Below, one piece after another: positions 19,256 to 28,246 of a stretch of 64,000 nucleotides of DNA. The DNA is from Roseiconus lacunae. Lineage in GTDB: Bacteria > Planctomycetota > Planctomycetia > Pirellulales > Pirellulaceae. A program made the position numbers and the translations under genes. Within the stretch, counting starts at the first letter, position 1; every line of letters starts with the position of its first letter. The notes below the pieces were generated by a model. It was not told the DNA's origin. It made no database searches and saw only the letters and a program-made list of their open reading frames with translations. Location: positions 62,001-126,000 of the forward strand of contig NZ_VSZO01000005.1 in the NCBI RefSeq assembly GCF_008312935.1, written 5' to 3'.

Positions 19256-19734
19256 GCGATTACCTTCCTGTATCTCTGGTCTTGCGAATCCTGATCCGAA
19301 CGGCAATGACTGATGCAAACAAGGCCTGGCATACGTGCTAGCCTTGGGGCTCACTACGGCAAATACGAACGAGAATCGACATACGGTGAGCGCCAACAGC
19401 TCAGAATGAGTGTCAATCACTACTGACGCCCATTATGACAGATCTTCAAGGACGTTTGTTGGCTTCGAATCCGTCCGTGACAGAAGTCGTCGAGGTTTGT
19501 GGGATTCCCTGAGTTGTCTTGCGATTCGCGAAAGTAGCAGTCGCTTTGCGGTTTGGTCCCATCGAGAAACCGGTCGACGGCAAATTGCAATTTGGCTACG
19601 CTAGCCGTGAGGCACCCAGTTTTGACTGGTTTTGACGAAGCCGCCCTGACGCTAGCGAATCTGGTTCGCGGGTATGGTAGCATCCGCGTTAGTTTCATTT
19701 CCCCTAGAGGGATATCTCTTCGAGCGGTGATCGT
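19256..19734. other. Intergenic region, 479 bp, no gene seen
   Basis: This is a divergent gap between the isochorismatase and the second jelly-roll gene. It must carry two promoters. I see no repeat, hairpin or plausible ORF. Confidence 0.5.
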
Positions 19735-20619
19735 ATGTCGTACCGGCGTTGTGCACTTCTGCTGATCCCGCCAGCCACGGCTTCGCTGATAGCAATCGCA
19801 TTCCTTTTTCCGAGGCATGCTTCGGTAACCTCCGACGACGTGGAGATTGTCGGAGAGAACAAATTTTCTGTCCTTGTTCGCTACAACGGTCATACCGGGA
19901 ATCTTTACAAGTCGTTCGACGATGATTTTTCTGAACCCTCGTTTCGAAAATGGTTTGGTGAGGGGCGTTGGACGACCATCGATACCTTGTCACCAGCATC
20001 GCCCTCGTTGCAGGCTTACGTCGACCTGCGGAGAAGTATCTTTGCGGGGCAAAGTGACTTTTTGGACAATCGCATCGAAGCCGTTGATGAGCACGCGAAG
20101 TTCATCGCCGTTGCTCCTTCTAAAGACATGGTGACTTCCAAATCGCTCCTCGAACACAACCAGCTTTGGTTCGTCAAGGGTGATGACCTTTGGTACCGTG
20201 GGCGATACTGTTTCAATGAAGGCGTTCCTTTTACGATCGCAGACTTTCAGGAACGCGGTCGTCACAACAGTCCCGGGCCACGGATCACACTCTGGGAGCA
20301 AGAGTACTTAGGCTATGAACTCAAGTCCGGGTGGAAGCCTAAATTGCGTCAGCGTAAAATGAAAGTTCCGCGCGAACGGTGGTTCACGTTGACCGTTCAT
20401 TTGATCCTTGATGATGTCGAAGGGAATGTCCGAATTTGGCAGGACGATCAGCTTGTTCTCGACGAATCCGTCGCTACGCTACCGGCGAGCAACTCGATAC
20501 TGAATGCTTTAGAAGTCGGGATTACGGCAACGGATGCCGCGTGTGAGGTACTTGTCGATGATGTTGCCATCTCTCATTCTCCGCTCGCTGAGCTTTCGAT
20601 GGAGACGTCGCAACCATAG
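19735..20619 (+). CDS. Secreted jelly-roll protein (polysaccharide-lyase-like), second in the region
   Basis: This is a 294-residue protein. The N-terminal segment MSYRRCALLLIPPATASLIA is a signal or anchor. From about residue 60 a concanavalin-like domain runs to the end: SFDDDFSEPSF opens it, LWYRGRYCFNEG and RERWFTLTVHLILDDVEGNVRIWQDDQLVLDE are core strands, and VLVDDVAISHSPL closes it. The D-D-F opening and the W-F-T-L-T-V-H strand are those of the PL20/heparin-lyase-like jelly rolls. It resembles the protein at 16812-17795 in fold but not obviously in residues. It is an orphan gene, transcribed away from the isochorismatase cluster. It may bind rather than cleave sugar. Confidence 0.6.
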   Translation: MSYRRCALLLIPPATASLIAIAFLFPRHASVTSDDVEIVGENKFSVLVRYNGHTGNLYKSFDDDFSEPSFRKWFGEGRWTTIDTLSPASPSLQAYVDLRRSIFAGQSDFLDNRIEAVDEHAKFIAVAPSKDMVTSKSLLEHNQLWFVKGDDLWYRGRYCFNEGVPFTIADFQERGRHNSPGPRITLWEQEYLGYELKSGWKPKLRQRKMKVPRERWFTLTVHLILDDVEGNVRIWQDDQLVLDESVATLPASNSILNALEVGITATDAACEVLVDDVAISHSPLAELSMETSQP

Positions 20620-20749
20620 ATCGAAAAGCGCGCGCTTCGTTCACTTGCGACAAGCTTGCTTACAAAAACGACTGAGTCGCTGTTGAGGAGTAGCAGAGCT
20701 GTCTTAACTTCGATCGCGGTCAGCGCCCGCTACATCGAGATGCTGTTGT

Positions 20750-21979
20750 TTGCGAAGCCGATCCACATCCCTCGCTCATTCAAGGATTCAGAGATTGCTT
20801 GAACTCACCAAATCGAGTGCTCGGCGTATCGCGCTGGCGGCTCAAGGTTTTGCCCAAGCCCGGCCCAAGGGAAATGTGACTCGCCGTCATTTTCGTCGCG
20901 CACTCGATCACATGCAGGTGCTTCAACTTGACTCTGTGAACGTTGTGTGCCGATCGCACTTTTTGCCAATGTTCGCGCGTCTGGGCTGTTTTGAGCGATC
21001 CAAGTTAGATCATTGGCTATGGCGCAGTCGCGAAAATGTGGAATATGTCGGACACGAAGCTTCGATTACGCCCTCATCGACGCGAGCTTTGTTGGCTCAT
21101 CGGTTCACCGAGAACCGCTGGGGACGGGAAAAGATTGAGCGTGATCATCCGGATTATGTTCAGGCGATCTTGGAGGAAGTTAGGGACCGGGGCGCTCTGT
21201 CCGTCCGCGACCTATCTGACCCAGGTAAACGGAGCCATTCTTGGTGGGGCGGTCCGCTGGGTAAGAAAACACTCGAGTGGCTTTACACCTCCGGTCGCCT
21301 CGCGATCTGCCATCGCGATCAGAGTTTCGTGACCCACTACGACCTTCCCGAACGTGTTCTTGATGAGGCAACGTTCAAGACAATGCCCGTCGAACGACGC
21401 GCCGCACAGAAGGCTCTACTGATGATCGCCGCACGCTCACACGGCATCGGAACGGTGGATGATCTCGCCGATTATTATCGTATCCGGATGCCGGAAGCTC
21501 GTCCGTTGATTATGGAACTTGTCGAGGAAGGACAACTTCAAACGGCTCGCGTGGAAGACTGGAGTAAGCCAGGTTTCCTTCATCCGCAAGCGAAACGCCC
21601 ACGCCAAATTCACGCCCAAACGTTTCTTAGCCCCTTCGATCCGATTGTTTGGTATCGACCTCGTGCCGCACGTTTGTTCGATTTTCAATATAAGATCGAA
21701 ATCTACACGCCTGCCGAGAAACGCATCTTTGGATATTACGTGCTCCCATTCCTTTTCGGTGATCGGATCGTTGGCCGTGCCGACATCAAGGCCGATCGGC
21801 GAGAAAGCACCTTGCTGGCCAAGGCTTGCTACCTCGAAGCGAATTCAGATGCCGAAGCCGTTGCCCCGGCCTTCGCCGCAAGCTTGAAGGAACTTGCGAT
21901 ATTTCTTGGACTCGATCGAATCAGCGTCGGTCGTAAAGGCAATCTGTCTCGTCAAGTCGCGAAGTCGCTTCGTGATTGA
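20750..21979 (+). CDS. ycaQ: YcaQ-family winged-helix DNA glycosylase (HTH_42)
   Basis: This protein of about 409 residues has no good ATG; TTG 20750 or a later TTG (about 20795) is the likely start. The N-terminus RRIALAAQGF and the motif QLD (residues 59-61, in HMQVLQLDSVNVVCRSH) are those of the YcaQ/AlkX branch of the HTH_42 family. There, the Q-x-D (or Q-x-Q in AlkZ) residues catalyse base excision. Several winged-helix units follow, and the C-terminus ends in the beta-rich YVLPFLFGDRIVGRADIKADR block. Relatives unhook interstrand crosslinks and remove bulky N-alkyl purines. The next gene, a macrodomain-like protein, starts 122 bp downstream on the same strand. Activity is predicted from the intact QLD. 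Confidence 0.88.
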   Translation: MRSRSTSLAHSRIQRLLELTKSSARRIALAAQGFAQARPKGNVTRRHFRRALDHMQVLQLDSVNVVCRSHFLPMFARLGCFERSKLDHWLWRSRENVEYVGHEASITPSSTRALLAHRFTENRWGREKIERDHPDYVQAILEEVRDRGALSVRDLSDPGKRSHSWWGGPLGKKTLEWLYTSGRLAICHRDQSFVTHYDLPERVLDEATFKTMPVERRAAQKALLMIAARSHGIGTVDDLADYYRIRMPEARPLIMELVEEGQLQTARVEDWSKPGFLHPQAKRPRQIHAQTFLSPFDPIVWYRPRAARLFDFQYKIEIYTPAEKRIFGYYVLPFLFGDRIVGRADIKADRRESTLLAKACYLEANSDAEAVAPAFAASLKELAIFLGLDRISVGRKGNLSRQVAKSLRD

Positions 21980-22101
21980 TCCCGTCGTTGGATGAATCGG
22001 AATGCCGTGGCTTCTGGTACAGGCTTTATTCGAAACTTGGACTAGTCGCATTGCACTCGCCGAGTTCAATTCATTTCAATCCTTTAAGAAAAGACGAATC
22101 G

Positions 22102-23151
22102 ATGAACTTTCGCAACGACTGGTTTTCTCGCCTGACCGGTTTTTCCGAACGTGGACCCGACGAAGTGCGTCAGCGTTTGACGGTTCGGGGGGAGCAACTT
22201 CATAGCTTGGAAAACGGCCGTACGTTTCGTTGTGGTCGGCTGGACATCATTTCACTCGCCGAACTTCGTCGGCTTCTCGCAAACTTGCCTGATCCGTCTG
22301 ATTCGAGCGGCTCAAGACTAACATGCGAGGAGATAGTCGGTGATGCGCAAACACTTCACGCCGACCCAAGTCACTCCAACGCAGTATTTCAGGTAGCATC
22401 GCAGTTTAATTTGCTGGAAATGGTTTCGCCCGCCATCAGTCCGGAAGCGGGCGTGACGATCTATCAGAACGATGCAACGCAGGGCCCCGCCTGTGCAATC
22501 GCATGTGGTGCCGGCACCATCTTCCGCAACTACTTCATTGAACTCGGTAGCCAGATAGGACAGACCGATACAGTGCAAGTTGACTGCTTATCAAGCGTCG
22601 GAACCGTGCTTGGCAACTCTGGCTCAAAGCTTTGGGAGATGAGAAACGGGTATGCGTTGCCGACGCGTGACGGTCTCGTTCAGATAAACGCAAAATTGGA
22701 AGCGATGTCTGACGCCGACCTCGACGATCTACGAACGAAGCTTAAGGTCGGAATTCAATGGAACACCGAGGTCACGCTCGCGAACGAACGATCACTCGCA
22801 GGCGACAGGCAACTGGTCACCCAGGTTTACTGTTCGGCGATGCCGGTAGCATATAGCGGGCAAAGCCCAACTCGCTGGCAACCCTTTGCCTCGCTTGTTT
22901 TAGACGCGGCTTACGAAGCTACTTTCACGGCGGCGGTGATCAACCATCACCAGTGTGGAAGTCCGAAGTTGTTCCTGACACTGCTCGGTGGAGGCGCGTT
23001 TGGCAACGAGTCAAGATGGATCACCGATGCAATCGAACGATCGTGTCGGCGCTTCGCACGGTTTCCACTGGACGTTAAAATAGTCAGCTTTCGTCGCTCA
23101 AATCCAGAGATACGCGAACTCGTTGATCGGATCGAATCCTCGCAGCTTTAA
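22102..23151 (+). CDS. Macrodomain-like protein, candidate ADP-ribosyl hydrolase
   Basis: This is a 349-residue cytoplasmic protein. The start at 22102 is chosen because the in-frame extension to a TTG at 21976 looks non-conserved. Motifs visible: NAVFQVASQFNLLEMVSP (about residues 93-110), then DATQGPACAIACGAGT (about 124-139) leading into FRNYF, and LLGGGAFGN (294-302). The Q-F-N-L-L-E plus GGG-x-F-G-N set is how I recognise a macrodomain-related family that includes PARG-like enzymes and the Legionella effector MavL; this rests on memory of the family and is not a search. Macrodomains bind or hydrolyse ADP-ribose linkages. It follows a DNA glycosylase gene and its stop overlaps that of the convergent CobW gene by 4 bp. 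Confidence 0.55.
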   Translation: MNFRNDWFSRLTGFSERGPDEVRQRLTVRGEQLHSLENGRTFRCGRLDIISLAELRRLLANLPDPSDSSGSRLTCEEIVGDAQTLHADPSHSNAVFQVASQFNLLEMVSPAISPEAGVTIYQNDATQGPACAIACGAGTIFRNYFIELGSQIGQTDTVQVDCLSSVGTVLGNSGSKLWEMRNGYALPTRDGLVQINAKLEAMSDADLDDLRTKLKVGIQWNTEVTLANERSLAGDRQLVTQVYCSAMPVAYSGQSPTRWQPFASLVLDAAYEATFTAAVINHHQCGSPKLFLTLLGGGAFGNESRWITDAIERSCRRFARFPLDVKIVSFRRSNPEIRELVDRIESSQL

Positions 23152-24245
23152 GTCGCTCGAAAGGTCGGAACGGGACGTCCGGGACGAAAGCTCTCCATGG
23201 TCTCGACCGACGTCGTTGCCGAAAGGTTCCCGCCCAACTCGGTCACACTTTCGGAGACGATTTGTTGAAGTGTTTCTGGTGCAACGCTGACGCGGGCATT
23301 GATCAAAATGGTGATCGATGAAGCGTTCGATTCCGACGTGACGGATAAAACCGTCGGTGTTTCACTGCTGACAAGGTTTGCGACAGCGACCGCGTCGGAG
23401 GACGAACACAGAACCTTCAAGTGTGCCGGCTCCGCATCGATTTGCAGCAGACGATCTCGAAGATCATTGACAATTTGGATCGCAACATCATCAATCGAAA
23501 CCGATTCCGTGCTTGATAGTTTAACCGTTGCGTTCAACCATCCGAGTTCGGCTTCACCTTCGGCATAGACATCGTAATCGACGTCCATCAGATGGCTGCG
23601 GTCACCGGCGTCTTCCGCGAGTACATCGTACAAGGCTTCAAAATTTTCTCCCGTCTTCGCTGAGATACCGATCACGGGGCGTCCGGGATATTGTTCTTCG
23701 ATAGACTGCCGTAACTGTTGTTGCTGAGCGTCAGTCAGTTCGTCGATTCGATTGATCAGGATCAGTTCGCTCTCTTCCAACTGCTTTCGAAAGATGTACT
23801 CCGCTTTTTCCGAAAATCCACGGCCATTGACGCCGGTCAGAATTTTCATCCCATGACTTGGTTTAAGGACGACAGCATAGGGGCTATGAACAAACTTTTC
23901 TCCCAACCGTTCCATCATAGGCAGCGCGATCGTGGCGACTAAGTCGGTGCAACTTCCCACCGGTTCGGCGAGCACGATGTCCGGCCGCTTGTCTTTCTCA
24001 AACGATTCCATCGCATCGGTCAGGCCATGAAAGTTACAACAAAAGCATGATCCCGCGACTTCGTTGACATTCAAGCCTTGGCTGCGCAGTAATTCGGTGT
24101 CGACCAATCCGGCGGCTTGATCGTTGGTCACCACGCAAACGTGTTTTCCCTGCTGTTGGAAATGCAAGGCCAACCGCGAGATCAACGTGGTCTTACCGGC
24201 GCCAAGAAAACCGCCAACCATGATGAAACGAATCGGCTGCGACAT
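23148..24245 (-). CDS. CobW-like G3E-family GTPase (metal chaperone type)
   Basis: This protein is about 365 residues from ATG 24245, with GAGG six bases upstream; an ATG at 24263 is less well placed. The Walker A motif is GGFLGAGKTT (about residues 11-20). The G3E metal motif CxCC appears as GSCFCC (about 68-73). The guanine-specificity motif is NRIDEL. The COG0523 C-terminal domain is divergent and the N-x-x-D motif has Arg instead of the usual Lys. G3E GTPases deliver Zn, Co or Ni to target proteins using GTP hydrolysis. No zinc-regulated partner is adjacent, so the metal is unknown. It is convergent with the macrodomain-like gene. Confidence 0.85.
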   Translation of the reverse strand: MSQPIRFIMVGGFLGAGKTTLISRLALHFQQQGKHVCVVTNDQAAGLVDTELLRSQGLNVNEVAGSCFCCNFHGLTDAMESFEKDKRPDIVLAEPVGSCTDLVATIALPMMERLGEKFVHSPYAVVLKPSHGMKILTGVNGRGFSEKAEYIFRKQLEESELILINRIDELTDAQQQQLRQSIEEQYPGRPVIGISAKTGENFEALYDVLAEDAGDRSHLMDVDYDVYAEGEAELGWLNATVKLSSTESVSIDDVAIQIVNDLRDRLLQIDAEPAHLKVLCSSSDAVAVANLVSSETPTVLSVTSESNASSITILINARVSVAPETLQQIVSESVTELGGNLSATTSVETMESFRPGRPVPTFRAT

Positions 24246-24401
24246 GAACGACCTCAATAACAACGGAGATAAAATCTGGATCCTCAGACATTCTGAAGAA
24301 CGTCCGAGCGTGCGTCAATAGTGTAGCGATGACAAAGCAAGCCGGGCGGTGATTTGGTAGATTGTTGGCCCTCCACTGTTACCCCTTCCCTGATGTTCAT
24401 C

Positions 24402-25904
24402 ATGCATTCACTCTTGTCCCGGCTCGTTTTGATCGCTTCCTCGTGGATCGTATACCAAGCTGCGGTATCGCCCTTCGCAGCGGCGGAAAGTAGTCCCAAC
24501 GTCATCTTGATTTTTATCGATGATCTAGGCTGGAAAGATCTTGGCTGCTACGGCAACGACTTTGTCGAGACTCCGAATATCGATGCGTTGGCTTCGAGCG
24601 GTGTGCGTTTCACCAACTTTTATGCGGCCGGCGCAGTTTGCTCACCGACACGCTGTGCCGTTCAATCGGGGCAAAACCAAGCTCGTGTTGGAATCACCGC
24701 ACACATCCCCGGTCACTGGCGTCCATTTGAACGTGTCATCACACCGCAGACCACGATGGCGTTGCCGCTTGAAACGGTCACGATTGCCGAATCATTAAAG
24801 ACAGCCGGGTACGCGACCGGGTACGTCGGCAAATGGCACTTGGGGACGGCTGCACAGTTTCAGCCACAGTACCAAGGTTACGACTTAAGCGCGGTAATCA
24901 ATGGGCCTCACCTTCCGGGACGCTATCGTGTTCAAAAACCGAGTGAGCTGAAGCCGCCCGGTAAGTCGCAGTATCGTACGGATTACGAAGCCGACGTTTG
25001 CATTGATTTCATCGAATCAAATCTTGACCGTCCCTACTTTTTGATGCTTTCTCCCTTCGCGGTGCACATCCCGTTGGGGGCGATGTCAGAGAAGGTGGAA
25101 AAGTATCGCGGGAAAGCAAAGCGACGCGGCGTTGATCTACCCAATCCGATTTACGCTGCGATGATCGAACATTGTGATGATATGGTTGGACGTATCGTCG
25201 ATGCGGTTGACCGAGCCGGACAGACCGAGAACACCATGATCGTGTTTACGTCGGACAACGGTGGCTTGTACAAGCGATACGACTACCGTGAATCCGCCGA
25301 TGACCTAGTCAGTCGACAGACTCCACTGAAAGGTGAGAAAGGTTCACTCCATGAAGGCGGTATTCGGGTGCCGCTGATCGTTAAGTACCCGCCGATGGCA
25401 AAAGCCGGATCGACTTGCGAAGAGCCGACGATCAGCTACGACTTTTATCCAACGTTTGTCGAGCTCGCAAAAGCAAGCCTTCCCGAAAACCAAACGATCG
25501 ATGGTTTGAGCTTGCTACCATTGCTCGCCAATCCACAAGGCAAGCTTGATCGTGACGCCCTGCATTGGCATTACCCGCACTATCACCATGGACGACCGGC
25601 AAGCGCGATTCGTGAGCGCGATTGGAAGTTGATCGAGTACATCGACGGCAGCAATGACGTCGAACTGTATCACCTTGTACAAGACATCGGAGAGACGACT
25701 GACCTTTCCGAAGAGAAGGCAGGACGCGTTGCCGATCTGAAGCGAAAGCTCAGTCAATGGAGAACCACAACGCTCGCGCGGATGCCGTTGCCCAATCCGC
25801 ATTACGACAAAACACGCGCCGGTGAATGGTGGAGTCGAAAAACGGGTGCCCCGATCGACAGCTCCGCGAGACGTCGCTTTCCGCCGACCGAAAAAGACCA
25901 ATAG
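24402..25904 (+). CDS. Secreted formylglycine-dependent sulfatase (arylsulfatase A family)
   Basis: This protein is about 500 residues from ATG 24402 (MHSLLSRLVLIASSWIVYQA), which gives a clean signal peptide ending AAA; ATG 24393 is an alternative. The sulfatase core starts NVILIFIDDLGWKDLGCYG with the metal-binding Asp pair. The modification motif is CSPTRCAVQSG with Cys at about residue 80, the residue converted to formylglycine. GYVGKWHLG and FTSDNGG follow in the usual order. The C-terminus HWHYPHYHHGRPASAIRERDWKLIEY is typical of arylsulfatases acting on sulfated polysaccharides or small sulfate esters. Exported sulfatases are unusually numerous in marine planctomycetes. Single gene; no sugar transporter beside it. 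Substrate unknown. Confidence 0.93.
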   Translation: MHSLLSRLVLIASSWIVYQAAVSPFAAAESSPNVILIFIDDLGWKDLGCYGNDFVETPNIDALASSGVRFTNFYAAGAVCSPTRCAVQSGQNQARVGITAHIPGHWRPFERVITPQTTMALPLETVTIAESLKTAGYATGYVGKWHLGTAAQFQPQYQGYDLSAVINGPHLPGRYRVQKPSELKPPGKSQYRTDYEADVCIDFIESNLDRPYFLMLSPFAVHIPLGAMSEKVEKYRGKAKRRGVDLPNPIYAAMIEHCDDMVGRIVDAVDRAGQTENTMIVFTSDNGGLYKRYDYRESADDLVSRQTPLKGEKGSLHEGGIRVPLIVKYPPMAKAGSTCEEPTISYDFYPTFVELAKASLPENQTIDGLSLLPLLANPQGKLDRDALHWHYPHYHHGRPASAIRERDWKLIEYIDGSNDVELYHLVQDIGETTDLSEEKAGRVADLKRKLSQWRTTTLARMPLPNPHYDKTRAGEWWSRKTGAPIDSSARRRFPPTEKDQ

Positions 25905-26411
25905 ATGGAGTCGCCCTTGGAGCTTAGCGAACGGGTGATTTTCAGGTTTGATCTCTCACTGAGTCGCCAACCACTCCGCAATACTCGCGGGACAGAACGC
26001 CACCTTCATGGAGTGATGGGCAACAATAGAAAATCAACAGGCTATTAGGCATCGGATTTATCGAAGTCTCCGTTCGCGAAGATCACCTCAAGGCAGATAT
26101 TTAAAGAGTCCGTGCGAAGGTGTATCACACATGGCTTGTTATTCGAACGACCAGTCTTAGGACAGGTCTTAGACGCCCTGCGTGGGCAACGTGTGGGTGT
26201 TGAAAATTCGCGTCACGACGGGTGATTCGGCCACAAAGTGGTGTCAAGTCAACGCGTCGGGCTGTTTCCCCTCAAGACGTGTGAAACACCCCCACCACGG
26301 GCGATCAACCTGAAGTTTCAGAGATAAGTTTCCTGTACATGACATCACCTTGACCGGCTGTGTCATGCCTCTTCTCTCTAAACTTTTCTCAACAATCAGG
26401 TTGATATCCAT
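25905..26411. other. Intergenic region, 507 bp, no gene seen
   Basis: This gap lies between the sulfatase and the subtilase, both on the plus strand. It should hold the subtilase promoter. Short imperfect direct repeats (gtcttagga and gtcttagac near 26152) are the only visible structure. Confidence 0.45.
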
Positions 26412-28151
26412 ATGTCCCGGAAACTCTCTTTTGAGTCGATGGAAGCGCGTCGTCTATTGGCAGCGGACATCGGGGCGCTTCAGGGCCCTGTTCAAGAAGA
26501 CGTGTCATTCGAAGCGGCAGGTGAATTCTCGGCAAAGGCATTTGCAGAGATTGGCAATCTGGACGGAACCGCGATGATCTCCAGCACTCTGGGCTGGTTC
26601 AATTCCTATGACCGAATTGGGTTCTCGGTGGAACGCGAAGCGGACGTATCGATCCGCGTGGATGGGTTCTGGTCAGATGTGAATCTGTATCTGACCGATT
26701 CGCGTGGGTACATCGTCGACTACTCGCTGAATTGGGGCACTGCTGCAGAGACCATTGACGTGACAGTGGAACCAGGTAGCTACTACGTGTGGTCATTGGC
26801 GACGTCTTGGTACACCACCGGTTATCAAATGGAGCTAACCGCCGATCAAGTTCCGGAGCCTTTGCCCGAACCAGAACTTGAGCCCGATCCGGGAGTTCCA
26901 TCCGACGGCGTTTCGCCGCTTCCCGACGTCGATTACTTTGGTGGTTCCAACGAATGGGGAATCAACGCCGTTGGTGCACCGGAGGCATGGGCCGCTGGCT
27001 ATACCGGTGCCGGTGTGACGGTAGCGGTCGTCGATACCGGGGTCGACCTCGATCATCCGGATCTTTACAGCAATCTGTATGTTAATCCCGGTGAGATCGC
27101 CGGCAACGGAATCGACGACGATGGGAATGGATACGTCGATGATATCCACGGGTTTGACTTCGCCGATTACGACGCCGATCCAAACGACGTACACGGGCAC
27201 GGCACGCACGTCGCCGGTACGATCGCGGCTGTTGATAACGGTTACGGTGCGACCGGCGTTGCCCCAGACGCAACGATTTTGCCCGTCAAAGTGCTCGGTG
27301 ATAACGGATCGGGCAGCTCTTCCAGCGTTGCCGCTGGGATTCGATACGCAGCCGACCTTGGCGCGGACATCATTAACCTAAGTCTTGGGGGCGGCTACAG
27401 CTACCAAATTGAAACGGCCATTGAATACGCTCGATCCCTCGGTTCGCTTGTCGTTGCGGCCTCTGGAAACGAGTACGCGGCGACACCCGGCTATCCCGCT
27501 CGATTCAGCGCGTCGCTTGACAACGTTTTGTCAGTCGGTGCTCACGATTCGAACGGCAACATTGCTTCCTTCAGCAATGACGTTGGCGGCAGCGGAGCCG
27601 TTCAAGTCGACGCGCCTGGGGTTGGCGTTTACAGTACGTATGTCGGTGGCGGGTTTGGACGGATGTCCGGAACCAGCATGGCAACGCCGCACGTTGCCGG
27701 AGTCGCCGCGTTGACGCTGTCGGCGAATCAATCGCTTTCGCCGTCGGCCTTGCGTGATCTACTCGTTTCCGGCGTAGTGGGTTCGGCGAATGGATCTGAT
27801 GCGGTTGGCAAAGTCAGCGCCCTCTATTCGGTTGCTTACGCAGCCGCGGGGGTTTCGGCCGGATCTGCATCCGGGGGCGGGGCGACTGGCGGTTCTGGAT
27901 CATCGGGCGGGGTCGGTGCCGCAAACGTTGGCGGATCTGACTTCTTAAGCAACGCGGAAATCGAAGATGTTGACGAGGTCTTCGAGTCAGATTTTTCTGA
28001 CCTGTCACCCGTCGAATCTGAGCCGCTGCCGAGTGCTCCCGCACCACAGCATTCAGATGACGCGTTGACTGAATTCTATGCATCTGATGACAGTAGCGAT
28101 CCGTTTGGAAATGAGGCAGAACTGGATTTGGAACTTCTTGCGACGGCGTAG
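26412..28151 (+). CDS. Secreted subtilisin-like serine protease (S8) with LEPR-XLL-type N-terminus
   Basis: This is a 579-residue protein. Its N-terminus MSRKLSFESMEARRLLAAD matches the planctomycete LEPR-XLL export/sorting motif (usually RxLxFExLExRxLLA). Residues about 50-145 resemble a pre-peptidase (PPC) beta domain. The S8 catalytic domain spans about 190-470 with Asp208 (VVDTGVDLDHPDL), His263 (HGHGTHVAGT), oxyanion Asn363 (ASGNE) and Ser422 (GTSMATPHVAG), all intact. A Gly/Ser linker (about 480-510) leads to an acidic C-terminal tail rich in Asp, Glu and Ser, with no dockerin or transmembrane anchor. It is an extracellular or surface protease. A strong 14-bp palindrome directly downstream probably ends transcription. 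Confidence 0.93.
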   Translation: MSRKLSFESMEARRLLAADIGALQGPVQEDVSFEAAGEFSAKAFAEIGNLDGTAMISSTLGWFNSYDRIGFSVEREADVSIRVDGFWSDVNLYLTDSRGYIVDYSLNWGTAAETIDVTVEPGSYYVWSLATSWYTTGYQMELTADQVPEPLPEPELEPDPGVPSDGVSPLPDVDYFGGSNEWGINAVGAPEAWAAGYTGAGVTVAVVDTGVDLDHPDLYSNLYVNPGEIAGNGIDDDGNGYVDDIHGFDFADYDADPNDVHGHGTHVAGTIAAVDNGYGATGVAPDATILPVKVLGDNGSGSSSSVAAGIRYAADLGADIINLSLGGGYSYQIETAIEYARSLGSLVVAASGNEYAATPGYPARFSASLDNVLSVGAHDSNGNIASFSNDVGGSGAVQVDAPGVGVYSTYVGGGFGRMSGTSMATPHVAGVAALTLSANQSLSPSALRDLLVSGVVGSANGSDAVGKVSALYSVAYAAAGVSAGSASGGGATGGSGSSGGVGAANVGGSDFLSNAEIEDVDEVFESDFSDLSPVESEPLPSAPAPQHSDDALTEFYASDDSSDPFGNEAELDLELLATA

Positions 28152-28164
28152 CCCCGAGGCAGAC

Positions 28165-28194
28165 CGTTGCCGCGATCCTCGGATCGCGGCAACG
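28165..28194 (+). terminator. Hairpin 13 bp after the subtilase stop
   Basis: It is a perfect inverted repeat, CGTTGCCGCGATCC / GGATCGCGGCAACG, with a two-base centre. In RNA this makes a long GC-rich stem. No T-tract follows, so it may act as a Rho-linked terminator or a 3' stabiliser instead of a classic intrinsic terminator. The palindrome reads the same on both strands and could also bind a dimeric protein. Confidence 0.55.
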
Positions 28195-28246
28195 TGACTG
28201 CTCATTACCAACCAGCTTTGCGTTAGGTGCGATCAAGATTGTGCTT

